A stretch of 64,000 bases of DNA, taken from positions 1-64,000 of the forward strand of contig JAFXUD010000054.1 in the NCBI GenBank assembly GCA_017535315.1. The letters are read 5' to 3'. A model generated the notes under the pieces. It was not told where the DNA came from. It did not search any database and was given only the letters and a program-made list of their open reading frames with translations. Shown one piece after another: positions 25,591-35,487 of the stretch. A program made the translations under genes and the position numbers. Numbering within the stretch: position 1 is the first letter of the stretch; every line of letters begins with the position of its first letter. This DNA is from Victivallales bacterium (lineage in GTDB: Bacteria > Verrucomicrobiota > Lentisphaeria > Oligosphaerales > Oligosphaeraceae).

Positions 25591-27696
25591 ATGGTTAACC
25601 TGACATACATCTGTAGAAATTGCGGCAAGAAAAGCGTTCTAGACACGGCCTCCCTTCGCCGACAGAGTGCCATTGTATGCCCTCACTGCGGGAAAACCTT
25701 CAGTGAAACAGCCCCAGGGCAAACCACGTTCCAGCCTGTCTCCCCAGCCACTTTCGACCCATCCCTCAATCCAGAGCAGATGCAAGCCGCCAGCTATGAC
25801 GGTCCAGCAGACGGCATCATGCTCCTGGCAGGCGCGGGCTGCGGCAAGACCAGGACCATGATTGCACGCGCCCTTTTCCTGATGAAGATCAAAGGCGTAC
25901 CCCCAGAGCGCATCGCCCTGCTCACCTTCACACGGCGTGCCACACGCGAAATCGCCGACCGCGTGTCTGTTGAATTGCCTGGTGCTGAGCGCAAGCTCTT
26001 CATCGGAACATTCCACCGCTTTTCCCTCAATCTGATGCACCGCTTCCCAGCGCTTTACAACCTCCACGACATCAAGATACTGGACAGAGGCGACCAGGAG
26101 ATCGCCATCCGACGCATCCGTGCCTCTTTGCACTCGCCGAAATACGGACAGATCACCAAAAAGGATACGATTGTCCCCAATGAAAACGGCATCATCGCCA
26201 CCTTTTCCTATATGAACAACCGACGGAATTCCGTCCGCGAATACTACGAGTGTTTCCCGCCTGAATCGCCTGACACCATCGACCTGATGGAACAGGCCTA
26301 TGACAAATATACGGAGTACAAAGCCCAGAACAACTACCTTGACTTCGACGACATCCTCCTCCGCACGGCACAAGCATTGGAGGAGGTGCCAGCCCTCCGT
26401 GAAAAGGTCCAAAACTCCCTAGACTACATCCTCGTGGATGAGATGCAGGACACGAGCCCTGTCCAGTGGGACATCCTGAAGTCGCTCTACCCCGACATCA
26501 AGCTTTTCTGCGTCGGCGACGACGCGCAAAGCATCTATGCCTTCCGCGGAGCCGACTTCGAGTGCGTCCACAACTTCTGCAACCTCCTGCCCAATAGCAT
26601 CAAACTGAGGCTGACCGAAAACTACCGCTCCACGCAATGCATCCTCGACCTGGCCAATGCGCTTCTGGCGCAATCCCCCCTCAACTATGACAAGGTGCTC
26701 CGCGCACACTCGGGGGAAATCGGGATGCCTCCCAAGCTGATGACCTTCAACAACGAGGACGCGGAGGCGCAGCGCATCGTCCGCATGATTGCCCACAAGC
26801 TGGACCAGGGCGTTCCCCCGAAGGAGATCATGGTGCTCCTGCGCAGCGCCAACCATGCCAGAATGGTGGAATACCAGCTACGCTCCTACGGCATACCATA
26901 TAGGCTCATCGGTGGCGTCGGCCTTCTGCGTGCAGCCCACATCAAGGATGTCATCTCCACCATGGAGGCGCTAACTGTCCCGCAGAACGAAATCTCATGG
27001 CTCCGTTTCCTGCTTCTTCTGCCCAAAATCGGCGAAAAAAGCGCGGAAAGGCTCTATGATGCGGAAGCAGACATCAGCATGAACCGCCACGACTTCCTCC
27101 GCCTGATGGCCTCACGCCTTGCAACCAAGAATCCCGCCGTTGCCTCTTTCATTGGCGATGTCTTCGACCTCGACGCCACTCCCGACGTCATGCTCACGCA
27201 GATTCTCGCCTTCTTCGACGAGACAAACCTGCTGAGTGCGCACTACGACAAGTGGGCAGAGCGTCGCCGCGACCTCGACATCCTTGTCGAGATCGCCAGT
27301 CAATACACCTCCGTCACACGCTTCCTAGAAGCCTTCAAGCTCGACCCCGACGCTGAGGCCGCCATGCGGAACGGCAATTCGGAGGATGATCTGGTCACCC
27401 TCATCACCGTCCACAGTGCCAAAGGCACTGAAGCGGACGTCTGCTTCGTCCTGCGCGTCCAGCCAGGCTCCTATCCGCACTACAAATCGGAGACGCTGAA
27501 GCAGATTGAAGAGGACAGGCGCACCCTCTACGTGGCAATGACACGTGCTCGCAAGGAACTCTACCTCACCAATGTCGAGGAACAGATTTTCTCCTATCGG
27601 CGCCCTGTCAGTGGCGGTCCCTCCTTCCTGGACGCAACCGTCAAACGCCATCTTGCTCTCCCGAGCACCAGAAGATACTCGTATGATGATCTATAA
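25591..27696 (+). CDS. UvrD/Rep-family helicase with N-terminal zinc ribbon
   Basis: 701 aa. Residues 1-35 form a zinc ribbon (CRNCGKKS, then CPHCGKTF: two CxxC pairs). The SF1A helicase follows: Q-motif NPEQMQAAS, motif I LAGAGCGKTRT (about 80-90), motif Ia LLTFTRRATREI, motif II VDEMQDTSPVQWDIL (about 280), motif III GDDAQSIYAFRGAD, motif IV LTENYRSTQ, motif V VHSAKGTEADVCF (about 605) and motif VI LYVAMTRARKELYL. It unwinds DNA with 3'-5' polarity by family analogy, in repair or replication. It is shorter than UvrD/PcrA at the C-terminus. ATG 25591 places the zinc ribbon at the N-terminus. Confidence 0.9.
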   Translation: MVNLTYICRNCGKKSVLDTASLRRQSAIVCPHCGKTFSETAPGQTTFQPVSPATFDPSLNPEQMQAASYDGPADGIMLLAGAGCGKTRTMIARALFLMKIKGVPPERIALLTFTRRATREIADRVSVELPGAERKLFIGTFHRFSLNLMHRFPALYNLHDIKILDRGDQEIAIRRIRASLHSPKYGQITKKDTIVPNENGIIATFSYMNNRRNSVREYYECFPPESPDTIDLMEQAYDKYTEYKAQNNYLDFDDILLRTAQALEEVPALREKVQNSLDYILVDEMQDTSPVQWDILKSLYPDIKLFCVGDDAQSIYAFRGADFECVHNFCNLLPNSIKLRLTENYRSTQCILDLANALLAQSPLNYDKVLRAHSGEIGMPPKLMTFNNEDAEAQRIVRMIAHKLDQGVPPKEIMVLLRSANHARMVEYQLRSYGIPYRLIGGVGLLRAAHIKDVISTMEALTVPQNEISWLRFLLLLPKIGEKSAERLYDAEADISMNRHDFLRLMASRLATKNPAVASFIGDVFDLDATPDVMLTQILAFFDETNLLSAHYDKWAERRRDLDILVEIASQYTSVTRFLEAFKLDPDAEAAMRNGNSEDDLVTLITVHSAKGTEADVCFVLRVQPGSYPHYKSETLKQIEEDRRTLYVAMTRARKELYLTNVEEQIFSYRRPVSGGPSFLDATVKRHLALPSTRRYSYDDL

Positions 27697-27720
27697 CCCA
27701 CCCCATAGCAAGGACTAACC

Positions 27721-28422
27721 ATGGCAACGGAAATCTTTACCGACATCGTAGAACGCTTTACACAGCTTGACCACTTCAGATTTGTGGTGTTCGGCGCCTC
27801 GAACACCGAGCGCTACATGCCCTGCCTCCACTGGTCCGACGTACTGGAAGTCGCCCTCCGTTATCGCTTTGGACGCAAATTCCAGATGGTCAATTCAGGC
27901 ATCAGCGGTAACAACACCCGCGAGGCGCTTGACCGCTTCGACCAGGACGTCGCCTTCTTCAAGCCCGCCTGCGTTGTCATCACCTTCGGCGGCAATGATT
28001 GCAACCCAAACCCGCCCAAGTGGGTTGGGTTCGAGCAATTCGAGAAAAACATGGTCACCATTGTTCGCAAGGTCCGCGACTTGGGCGCCATTCCCGTCCT
28101 CCAGACCTACTATGCCGTCGATCACTCCGAGATGGACCCCAGACGTGCAGACGCCTTCGATGAAAACATGCTCATCATCAAAAAGGTCGCCCGTGATGAA
28201 AACGTACACCTGGTTGACCAGAACGCACTCTTCGAGAAGGCAGGCGCCTCTTACCTCCGCCACAAACTCCTCCTGAATGCCATGCATGTCAACCAGTTCG
28301 GAAACACGCTTATCGGCGTGGAACTTTCCAGCCACTTCGACTGCAAGCTTGAAGCCATCCCTGAAAACGACCTCCTCCTCCCTGCCATTGCCCTCCACAA
28401 GCGCCTCACTGCCGCGCAGTAG
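27721..28422 (+). CDS. SGNH/GDSL-family hydrolase
   Basis: 233 aa, no signal peptide. Block I is FGASNTERYMP (Ser nucleophile in GxS), block II is NSGISGNNTREALDR (Gly), block III is TFGGNDCNPNP (Asn in GxND), and a C-terminal MHVNQFGNTLIG carries the catalytic His. Such enzymes deacetylate or de-esterify glycans and other esters. AAGGA lies 7 nt before the ATG. It is 51 nt upstream of a large secreted glycan-associated protein, so action on imported sugar esters is plausible. Confidence 0.85.
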   Translation: MATEIFTDIVERFTQLDHFRFVVFGASNTERYMPCLHWSDVLEVALRYRFGRKFQMVNSGISGNNTREALDRFDQDVAFFKPACVVITFGGNDCNPNPPKWVGFEQFEKNMVTIVRKVRDLGAIPVLQTYYAVDHSEMDPRRADAFDENMLIIKKVARDENVHLVDQNALFEKAGASYLRHKLLLNAMHVNQFGNTLIGVELSSHFDCKLEAIPENDLLLPAIALHKRLTAAQ

Positions 28423-28473
28423 CCCACTGATTGCGCACAATCCCCCTCCCCTAAAAGCCCGAGAGAAACCACC

Positions 28474-31400
28474 ATGAAACAGTTCATCCTTGCTCTTGCA
28501 TTGTCTTTCACGTCCGCCTTCGCAGCGGAATACCTGAAGAACGGAGATTTCGAAGGGGAGACCACAGCCCCCTGGAGGCTAAAGGAGTCGAAGGCCACCA
28601 TCAGCCTAACCTCGGACAACGTACCCGCTGGCGGCGGTCGCAACGTCCTCGCCGTCCACCTCCCCGATGGAGAGAACAAGGTAGCCTTGCACCAGAAAGT
28701 CAAACTGGAGCCAGGTACCTACACCTTCTCGGGCTACGTCGATACCACGGGCGTCACTGTCCCGCGCGGCTTCGTGCAGTTCTATGTATCAGGCACCCTT
28801 GACGGCAAGTGGAAGAACTATGGCAGCTTCCACATCGGCGGCACACTCCCCAAGCTCGGCTGGCGTAAACACCCGTGGACAAAGCTGGAGACCACCATCA
28901 CCATTCCTGAAAATGGCGTTGGCGCAAGCGTATGGTGCGAGTTCATCAACACAACGGGTACCGTTCTGATGGACAACTTCTCCATCAGCGACGACAAGCC
29001 GCAACCCGCCCCAAAGCCAGTCGAAAAGCCGCAGAAACCCTTTGTCGTCACCCTGCATCCTGGCGGCTACAAGGCACTCTACACGCTGGAGCAGCCCCTT
29101 GATGTCACCCTTCAGGTTGAAAACGCCCCCGCAAGCCTCCCATTAGAAGTGACCTACACCACCACCGACTACTTCGGCAAACTCGTCGGCACAACGAAGG
29201 CCACCTACCAATTGAAGGCAGACGAGCCCCTTGCTGTGCAGGCCCCCTGCCCCGATTCCAAGCAGCCTGGCTTTTTCTGCACCACCGCCTTCTGGAAAGC
29301 GGGCACACACTCGGGTGAAACGCAGGTCTCTTTTGTAAAGGTTGCCCAACTGCCCAGCAAGCCCGACCCGCTCTTCGGCATCTCCGTCTTCGCGGGAGAG
29401 GATGCCGCACGCTACAAGCTCATGGGCGTCGGCACCAAGGGTGTCTATTTCCAGTGGCGCTACTTGGAAGATGAAAACGGCAACCTCCAGCTTGATGACA
29501 TCCGTGCCAAAATCAAAGACCTTCGCGCCGCTGGCATCAAAATCATTGGGCACTTCGGCACAGTGGAGACTGGCAGGCTCCCAAGACGATACCTGAAAAA
29601 ACAGGTGCCCCCCAAGCAAGACCCCATTGAGAATCCTGAACTCTTCTACAAGGACAAGGAGGAGTTCGTTTATCGCATCGTTTCCGCATTCAAGGATGAC
29701 ATCCATGAATGGGCCGCCAGCGGCGAAATCAACCTGCTCGCCTACCAGGCCGACTACATTCGCCAGCGCTACATCGACGAGGTTAAAGTGATCTCGCGCG
29801 CCATCCGCCGTGCCGATCCCACCGCCTCCTATGTCGCCATCGGCTGCTCGGGTGCCGACGGACGCGCCAATCCGCGCTACCCATTCCTCCGCGGCATCCT
29901 CCCCGCCATCGTCGATGACATCGACGGCTTCGGCATCGACCAATACACCGCTGGCCAGACCTATGGCAAGGGCTATGTCAACAAGAACACCGAGGAGGGA
30001 CAGATACGCGAGATGATGCTCGCCGCCCTCCAAATCGCCCGTGAAAACGGCAAGCACGCCCTCTCCATCGAGGAAAAGGGTCCCTCCATCATCCGCAAGA
30101 CCCCGCTGGATTCCCCGCTGGGCATCACAATGGCCAACATGGTCGCCCGCGACTACATCATCCTGAAGACCGTTCCCGAAGTGCGCCACTGGCTCTACTT
30201 CCGCCCCGACAACTGGTCCAAGACCTCCATCGTCGATTGGGGCATGTGGGAGATGGAGAACCCGCGACAGGTGGTTTCCGCATACTCCGCCACCGCCCGC
30301 ACCATGGCGCACGCCACCTTCATCAAGTTCAAATCCCTCTGCGAGGACATTCCTTGCTGGATTTTCCAGAAGGACGGCAAGTTCTTTGCCACCCTCTGGT
30401 ACAACGGCGCCGAACCGCTGGATTTCCGACTGCCAGCCTCCCAAAAGGCCTCCGTTCTCGACGTGCAGGGCAACCCCGTCGTACTGAAAGACAATTCCAT
30501 GGTACTGGCAGATGCGCCCCAGTACCTCTTAGCCGATTCACTTGATGCTCTGGAAGCCTTGCTCGACGGCGCGCAATACACGGTGCCCGAGCTTGGCGCA
30601 ACCATGGAAGTCGTCGCGCTGAACAAGACACAGCTTGTCTTGCGCAACCTCTCAGGCAAGCCCTTCACCGCCACCGTCAGCAAGTTCACCTCCGAACCTT
30701 CACAGGTTTTGCCCGCCTCACTAAGCGAAGCCATTCCCCTCGCACCCAACGAAACTCGTAGTCTGGACCTGCCTTTCGCCGCCAAGGAATGCACCATCGC
30801 ACTGACCACTTCCAACGGCCAGATTTTCACCATCAATCGCTCCTTCAATCCATATCGCCTGGTGAAAATCAGCGGATGGGACGAAATCTCGAAGGCACAG
30901 CCCGTTGTCGTCAACGACCCATCACGCCAGATGCCTGGCTACGATGACCTTAAAGCAAACAAGGTCTATGACGGTCCCAACGACCTCTCGCTCGTCGGTC
31001 GCTTCGCCTATGACGATACCTTCTTCTATATGGAATACGTCGTGAAGGACGACCTCCACTACAACGAGCAGACCCCCGCCCGCTGCTTCAATGGCGACTG
31101 CATCCAATATGGCTTCGACACTCGCAAGGACGCCAGAATCAAGTGGCTGAAGGGCATCCAAGGCTTCTCGGACGACGACTACAACTTCGTCTCCGCACTC
31201 GCCAGCGGACAGCCCGTGACCCACTGCTACATGGCCGCCACGGAAAACAACGAACGTCTGCGTGGCAAGGAGCTTGCGCCGCCTACCATCATACGCGACG
31301 AGGCCACCAAAACCACCACCTACCGCGTTGCCATCCCATTCGCCGACCTCACCCCCCTCAGGCCAATCCCAGGTCGGACCTTCGGTTTCTCCTTCCTCGC

Positions 31401-31503
31401 CTTCGATTCCGACGGCAAGGATACCAAGCTCATCCATATCGAGGCCACCCCTGGCATCACCAATCCCACCAACCCCGCTGAATTCATAGAATTCGCTTTC
31501 TGA
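28474..31503 (+). CDS. Secreted multi-domain protein, putative glycan-active enzyme with CBM-like ends
   Basis: 1009 aa. Signal peptide MKQFILALALSFTSAFA is cleaved before AE. Residues 18-170 resemble a carbohydrate-binding jelly roll (LKNGDFEGETTAPWRL, then GTVLMDNFSI). The centre (about 300-640) looks like a TIM-barrel glycoside hydrolase of uncertain family: KGVYFQWRYLED, IIGHFGTVETGR, AYQADYIRQRYIDEVK, VDDIDGFGIDQYT, LSIEEKGPSI. A C-terminal domain (about 825-1005: SLVGRFAYDDTFFYMEYVVK, FNGDCIQYGFDTRKD) resembles CBM9/DOMON-like sugar-binding folds. A substrate cannot be named. It is followed by an SSS symporter that could import the product. Confidence 0.7.
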   Translation: MKQFILALALSFTSAFAAEYLKNGDFEGETTAPWRLKESKATISLTSDNVPAGGGRNVLAVHLPDGENKVALHQKVKLEPGTYTFSGYVDTTGVTVPRGFVQFYVSGTLDGKWKNYGSFHIGGTLPKLGWRKHPWTKLETTITIPENGVGASVWCEFINTTGTVLMDNFSISDDKPQPAPKPVEKPQKPFVVTLHPGGYKALYTLEQPLDVTLQVENAPASLPLEVTYTTTDYFGKLVGTTKATYQLKADEPLAVQAPCPDSKQPGFFCTTAFWKAGTHSGETQVSFVKVAQLPSKPDPLFGISVFAGEDAARYKLMGVGTKGVYFQWRYLEDENGNLQLDDIRAKIKDLRAAGIKIIGHFGTVETGRLPRRYLKKQVPPKQDPIENPELFYKDKEEFVYRIVSAFKDDIHEWAASGEINLLAYQADYIRQRYIDEVKVISRAIRRADPTASYVAIGCSGADGRANPRYPFLRGILPAIVDDIDGFGIDQYTAGQTYGKGYVNKNTEEGQIREMMLAALQIARENGKHALSIEEKGPSIIRKTPLDSPLGITMANMVARDYIILKTVPEVRHWLYFRPDNWSKTSIVDWGMWEMENPRQVVSAYSATARTMAHATFIKFKSLCEDIPCWIFQKDGKFFATLWYNGAEPLDFRLPASQKASVLDVQGNPVVLKDNSMVLADAPQYLLADSLDALEALLDGAQYTVPELGATMEVVALNKTQLVLRNLSGKPFTATVSKFTSEPSQVLPASLSEAIPLAPNETRSLDLPFAAKECTIALTTSNGQIFTINRSFNPYRLVKISGWDEISKAQPVVVNDPSRQMPGYDDLKANKVYDGPNDLSLVGRFAYDDTFFYMEYVVKDDLHYNEQTPARCFNGDCIQYGFDTRKDARIKWLKGIQGFSDDDYNFVSALASGQPVTHCYMAATENNERLRGKELAPPTIIRDEATKTTTYRVAIPFADLTPLRPIPGRTFGFSFLAFDSDGKDTKLIHIEATPGITNPTNPAEFIEFAF

Positions 31504-31515
31504 AAAACGCATGAA

Positions 31516-31585
31516 AACCGCCGCGCTAAAGCGTGGTGCACTAAACAGGCAACCGTCCTGTGCAGCGGACTTTTAGTCCGCGGTT
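31516..31585. repeat. Palindrome-rich intergenic segment
   Basis: Between the secreted glycan-active gene and the symporter gene lie two small stem-loops: GCAC..CAGG/CCTG.TGC around 31538-31563, and the perfect stem GCGGACT/AGTCCGC (31565-31581). AACCGC (31516) can pair with GCGGTT (31580-31585). It could modulate downstream expression; no T-run follows on the plus strand. Confidence 0.5.
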
Positions 31586-31602
31586 AAAAAAGGAGCTTCC
31601 AA

Positions 31603-33891
31603 ATGAGTTTAATTGACTGGTTGATCACCCTTGTCCCCTTGTGTGTCGTGATGTGGCTGGGTTTCTATGTCAGACGGTATGTCACGGGAATTTCCGACTT
31701 TCTGGCGTGCGGACGGCTCTGCCACCGATATGTCATCACCAACCAGGTACTTGCGAACTCGCTTGGGCTGATTACCCTTGTCTCCTATATTGAGGTGCAC
31801 TACAAGACAGGTTTCGCGCTGGCTTTCTGGGGCTCGTTCACCCTGCCCCTCTCCATCACGCTCTCGCTCTTGGGAATCGGCACCTATCGTTTCCGCGAGA
31901 CGCGCTCTCTGAGCGTCGGCCAATTCCTGGAGATGCGCTACAGCAGATCGCTGCGCATCTTCGCCAGCTTCCTGCGTTCCATCGCCGAGATGCTGGCGAA
32001 CATGATCATGCCAGCCGTTGCAGCACGCTTCTTCATCGCCTACTTGGGACTGCCGCAGACGCTTGTGCTTGGCCCGCTTAGGATATCCACCTTTCTTCTC
32101 ATCATCGTCGTCACGCTGGTGCTTGCCATCACCTTGATTTGCACGGCAGGGCAACTCTCCATCACCCTCACCGATACCTTGCAGGCCCTGCTTTTCCTGC
32201 CCGTCGTGCTCATCTTCATCATCTTTGTCCTCACCAAGTTCTCCTGGAGCAATGAAATCGTGCAGGTAATGTCCGACCGCGCGGAAGGGGAGAGCTTCCT
32301 CAACCCGTATGACCTTTCCAAATTGCGAGACTTCAACCTCTTCATGCTGCTGACAACCTGGGTGGGACTGGGCCTCCACCGCGTCAGCGGCATCACTGGC
32401 AGCAGCGGTGGTGCAGCCGTCACCGCACACGAAGGCAAAATGGCCAATCTCCTCGGCACCTGGAGGTCCGCCTTCGACACCATCTTCTACGTCGTCATTG
32501 CCGTCGCTATCATCACCGTCCTCCACCACAGCAAATTCGCCACCCAGGCCAAGGAAATCCGCACCTCCATCTCACAGGTCATCGCCGACGAGAAAATCGC
32601 AGACCCTGCTGAACGTGCACAGTTCATGGAGAAAATCGCCGCCATTCCCGAACAACATCATGTAATCGGCAAAGATGAACCCTACTCTGAAAAGAACAGT
32701 CCCGACCAGGTCTATTTCGACACCGCACAACAGCATTTCGGCCTGGATGGTGCGGGCAGCCAACGTACACAGGAATTCAAGACTCTTTTCCGACAGATGA
32801 TGATGCCCGTGACCATGCGCCACCTCCTCCCCAAGGGACTCGTCGGCCTCTTCTGCATGCTCATCCTGCTCTTCATCCTCTCGACAGACGACAGCCGCAT
32901 CTACAGTGCAAGCTCCACCCTTGTGCAGGACTGCGTCGTCCCCTTCTACAAGGAGGGCAAACTGCCCATGGAAAAGCACGTCTTCTGGATTCGGCTCATC
33001 TCCATCTTCGTCGGCGTCTTCTTTGTCTTCGGCTCGGTCTTCATGTCGCAATTGGATTACATAAATCTCTTTGTCAAAATAACATACGGCATGTGGATGG
33101 CTGGCTGCGGACCGATGCTGATGTTTGGCCTCTACAGCCGATTCGGCACAACAGCGGGAGCCTGGTGCAGTCTGTTGCTCGGCATGTTCCTCAACCTCAC
33201 GGGGGCCATCTTCCAGCGTTGCTGGGCCTCGCTCATCTACCCCTGGCTTGAAGCACATGAAATGGTTGAGAGCGTGGGTTCCCTCCTCGAAACCCTCTCC
33301 CGCCCCTTCCATCCATGGGTCGTCTGGGAGATGAATCGCCTGAAATTCCCCATCAACTCCTACGAAATCTACCTCATCGCGATGCTCTCCAGCCTCGTGG
33401 TCTATATCGTGGTCTCGCTCCTGACCAAGAAGGAGCCCTTCAACCTCGAGCGAATGCTCCACCGTGGCAAATACGCCATCGAAGGCGAGAAGAAGATTCA
33501 GTCCGCCTGGACCTGGAAAACCGTCTGGCAAAAGCTCATTGGCATCACCCCCGAATACAGCCGCGGCGACAAGGCCATCGCCTGGGGTGTCTTCGCCTAC
33601 TCCATCATCTACAAGTTCTTCATCATGTTTATATTGGTCATCATCCTCAACTCCTTCTCGAAGTGGGGGATCAAAGGATGGGGACGCTATTTCTTCGTCT
33701 CCAACCTGGCCGTCCCAGGCGTCGCAGCCGCCCTGACAGCCGTCTGGTTCACCATCGGCGGAATCCGCGACCTCGCACGCATGTTCCGTGACCTCAAGAA
33801 CCGCAAGGCAAACCCGCTCGACAACGGCATGGTCTCTGGACACGTCTCACTCGCCGAAAAGGAAAAACTCGCCGCCATCGACAAACAATAA
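31603..33891 (+). CDS. Sodium:solute symporter (SSS) family protein
   Basis: 762 aa polytopic membrane protein with about 13-15 helices. The N-terminal LeuT-like part shows GISDFLACGRLCHRYVITNQ (TM1-TM2 region of SSS proteins), and LFILSTDDSRIYSASSTLVQD near residue 425 is the characteristic TM8-TM9 segment. An extended soluble loop at about 305-395 (KFATQAKEIRTSISQVIADE...GSQRTQEFKTLF) and additional C-terminal helices make it longer than the 500-600 aa of typical members. AAGGAG precedes the ATG by 7 nt. Next to putative glycan enzymes, a sugar or sugar-acid substrate is inferred. Confidence 0.85.
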   Translation: MSLIDWLITLVPLCVVMWLGFYVRRYVTGISDFLACGRLCHRYVITNQVLANSLGLITLVSYIEVHYKTGFALAFWGSFTLPLSITLSLLGIGTYRFRETRSLSVGQFLEMRYSRSLRIFASFLRSIAEMLANMIMPAVAARFFIAYLGLPQTLVLGPLRISTFLLIIVVTLVLAITLICTAGQLSITLTDTLQALLFLPVVLIFIIFVLTKFSWSNEIVQVMSDRAEGESFLNPYDLSKLRDFNLFMLLTTWVGLGLHRVSGITGSSGGAAVTAHEGKMANLLGTWRSAFDTIFYVVIAVAIITVLHHSKFATQAKEIRTSISQVIADEKIADPAERAQFMEKIAAIPEQHHVIGKDEPYSEKNSPDQVYFDTAQQHFGLDGAGSQRTQEFKTLFRQMMMPVTMRHLLPKGLVGLFCMLILLFILSTDDSRIYSASSTLVQDCVVPFYKEGKLPMEKHVFWIRLISIFVGVFFVFGSVFMSQLDYINLFVKITYGMWMAGCGPMLMFGLYSRFGTTAGAWCSLLLGMFLNLTGAIFQRCWASLIYPWLEAHEMVESVGSLLETLSRPFHPWVVWEMNRLKFPINSYEIYLIAMLSSLVVYIVVSLLTKKEPFNLERMLHRGKYAIEGEKKIQSAWTWKTVWQKLIGITPEYSRGDKAIAWGVFAYSIIYKFFIMFILVIILNSFSKWGIKGWGRYFFVSNLAVPGVAAALTAVWFTIGGIRDLARMFRDLKNRKANPLDNGMVSGHVSLAEKEKLAAIDKQ

Positions 33892-34043
33892 GCCTCTTAC
33901 GGCATGGGACTACTGCGAAGCCTCTGGGGCACGGTGAAAGCGCGCCCATCCCCCCCCTCCCCCCAAAACAGCCCCACCATCAAATGGGAGTCAATAACAA
34001 ATAAATCGTCGCAACTCATTGAAAAAAAAAAACATACGATACA

Positions 34044-34115
34044 TTATCCTTGTTGAGATGGATTTCCTTATCCAGACTCTTTTAATGACCAAAATCAACC
34101 ATCCGACAAGGATAA
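34044..34115 (+). promoter_or_regulatory. Leader hairpin that covers the ribosome-binding site of the FGE-like gene
   Basis: TTATCCTTGT (34044-34053) pairs perfectly with ACAAGGATAA (34106-34115), with an inner ATGG/CCAT stem (34058-34061 with 34099-34102). The right arm includes AAGGA, the SD for the ATG at 34122, so the folded leader would hide it. The transcription start is not known; if it lies inside the left arm the structure is weaker. The rest of 33892-34043 shows nothing recognisable except a run of A. Confidence 0.5.
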
Positions 34116-34121
34116 AATATA

Positions 34122-35435
34122 ATGAACATAAAGACAATCGTTGCTTTTGTCGCCTTCCTGCTTTGCAACTGGGGATTTACACAGGTTAAAATCTCCAACG
34201 TCAGTTTCACGACACGCTGGCCATGGAATGGTTATGTTGACCTAACATTCACCATAGGAGGCACGAACGTTGAAGGCAAAAAATACTCCCTTGCCTTCGA
34301 GGGCTATGACAATGTCACCCAAACGAGCGTCACGATGAAAAGCATCACAGGGGTTGACTGGACCTACGGAAGGCCCGTCCACTCAGGCACGCTCCATGCG
34401 GTTTGGAACGCAGGTGTCGATTATTCCAAGCTCCACTCTGCCTCCTTCCAAGTCAAAGTCACGGCCACCGAGGTGGAGGCTTCCTCCTATCCCTATCTCG
34501 TGATTGACTTGTCAAAGGGGCCAGATGTCGTTTACTATCCATACGAACTGCGTTCCAGTGGTCCAAGCAGTGGCGAGGTTCTCAGTAAACAGACAACTCA
34601 ACTATGGCTCCGCCTCGTTTCTCCAAACAGATTTATGATGGGTTCTCCAGAAAGTGAGGTGGGACGCCACAGCAATGAGAGGCAACACGTCACATATCTC
34701 ACACGCAATTACTACATGGGCCTCTATGAAATCACGCAGGCACAGTGGGAACTTGTGATGGGATCCAATCCATCCAAGCATATCGGAGATTCCCGCCCCG
34801 TCGAGAATGTCTCGTTTGACATGATACGAGGCTCAGGAAATGGCGCGAAATGGCCGTCAGGTCTCTACCAGACCGATGCCTCCTCCTTCATTGGACGCCT
34901 TCAGGCGCGGACTGGCCTGACACTGGACCTCCCCACCGAGGCACAATGGGAGTATGCCTGCCGTGCTGGCACCACGGGCTACTTGAACAATGGCAATTTC
35001 CAGATCATTGAAGAGTTCCGCGACTACAACGACAACAGCCGTTTCATCTATCTCTATGACGCCGACAGCAAGGCAAAAAGCGAATACAACATCGAGCTTC
35101 TCTCCAGCGTTGCCCGCTGGGACTATAATAAGAAGGACGGCAAAGGTGCCTATACCCAGCACACCATGGTCGGTTTCTACAATCCAAACTCGTATGGCTT
35201 GTATGACATGCATGGGAACCTCTATGAGTGGTGTCTGGACTGGTTTGAGTCCTTCACGCCCCAAGAAGCCGTTGACCCCACAGGGCCTTCCACAGGCACG
35301 GAACGCATCTGCCGCGGCGGCTCCTGGAAGGAAAGCGACTGCGACAAGTTCCGTTCCGCATACAGGGCCAAGCATCGCTCCGACTATACTAGTTCTGACC
35401 TTGGTTTCCGCATTACATGGCACCGTGTCAACTGA
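34122..35435 (+). CDS. Secreted formylglycine-generating-enzyme-like (SUMF1/PvdO family) protein
   Basis: 437 aa. Signal peptide MNIKTIVAFVAFLLCNWGFT. Residues 20-150 are a beta-rich domain beginning VKISNVSFTTRWPWNGYVDL; this RWPWNG-type module in front of an FGE domain is common in gut PVC bacteria. The FGE-sulfatase fold (about 165-435) shows FMMGSPESEVGR, YYMGLYEITQAQWELVMG, LPTEAQWEYACRAGT, YGLYDMHGNLYEWCLDW and CRGGSWKESDCDKFRSAYR, ending LGFRITW. Only one of the two catalytic Cys of true formylglycine-generating enzymes is apparent, so sulfatase activation is unlikely. AAGGA precedes the ATG. Confidence 0.82.
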   Translation: MNIKTIVAFVAFLLCNWGFTQVKISNVSFTTRWPWNGYVDLTFTIGGTNVEGKKYSLAFEGYDNVTQTSVTMKSITGVDWTYGRPVHSGTLHAVWNAGVDYSKLHSASFQVKVTATEVEASSYPYLVIDLSKGPDVVYYPYELRSSGPSSGEVLSKQTTQLWLRLVSPNRFMMGSPESEVGRHSNERQHVTYLTRNYYMGLYEITQAQWELVMGSNPSKHIGDSRPVENVSFDMIRGSGNGAKWPSGLYQTDASSFIGRLQARTGLTLDLPTEAQWEYACRAGTTGYLNNGNFQIIEEFRDYNDNSRFIYLYDADSKAKSEYNIELLSSVARWDYNKKDGKGAYTQHTMVGFYNPNSYGLYDMHGNLYEWCLDWFESFTPQEAVDPTGPSTGTERICRGGSWKESDCDKFRSAYRAKHRSDYTSSDLGFRITWHRVN

Positions 35436-35487
35436 CACGCCTGCTCTTTACGTACGCTTCCTCTAGATTTTTTCAAAGCTGTTGACC

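Noticed and set aside
34122-35435. True formylglycine-generating enzyme (sulfatase activator)
   Set aside because: One of the two catalytic cysteines is not apparent and no sulfatase gene is nearby; the broader SUMF1/PvdO family label is safer.
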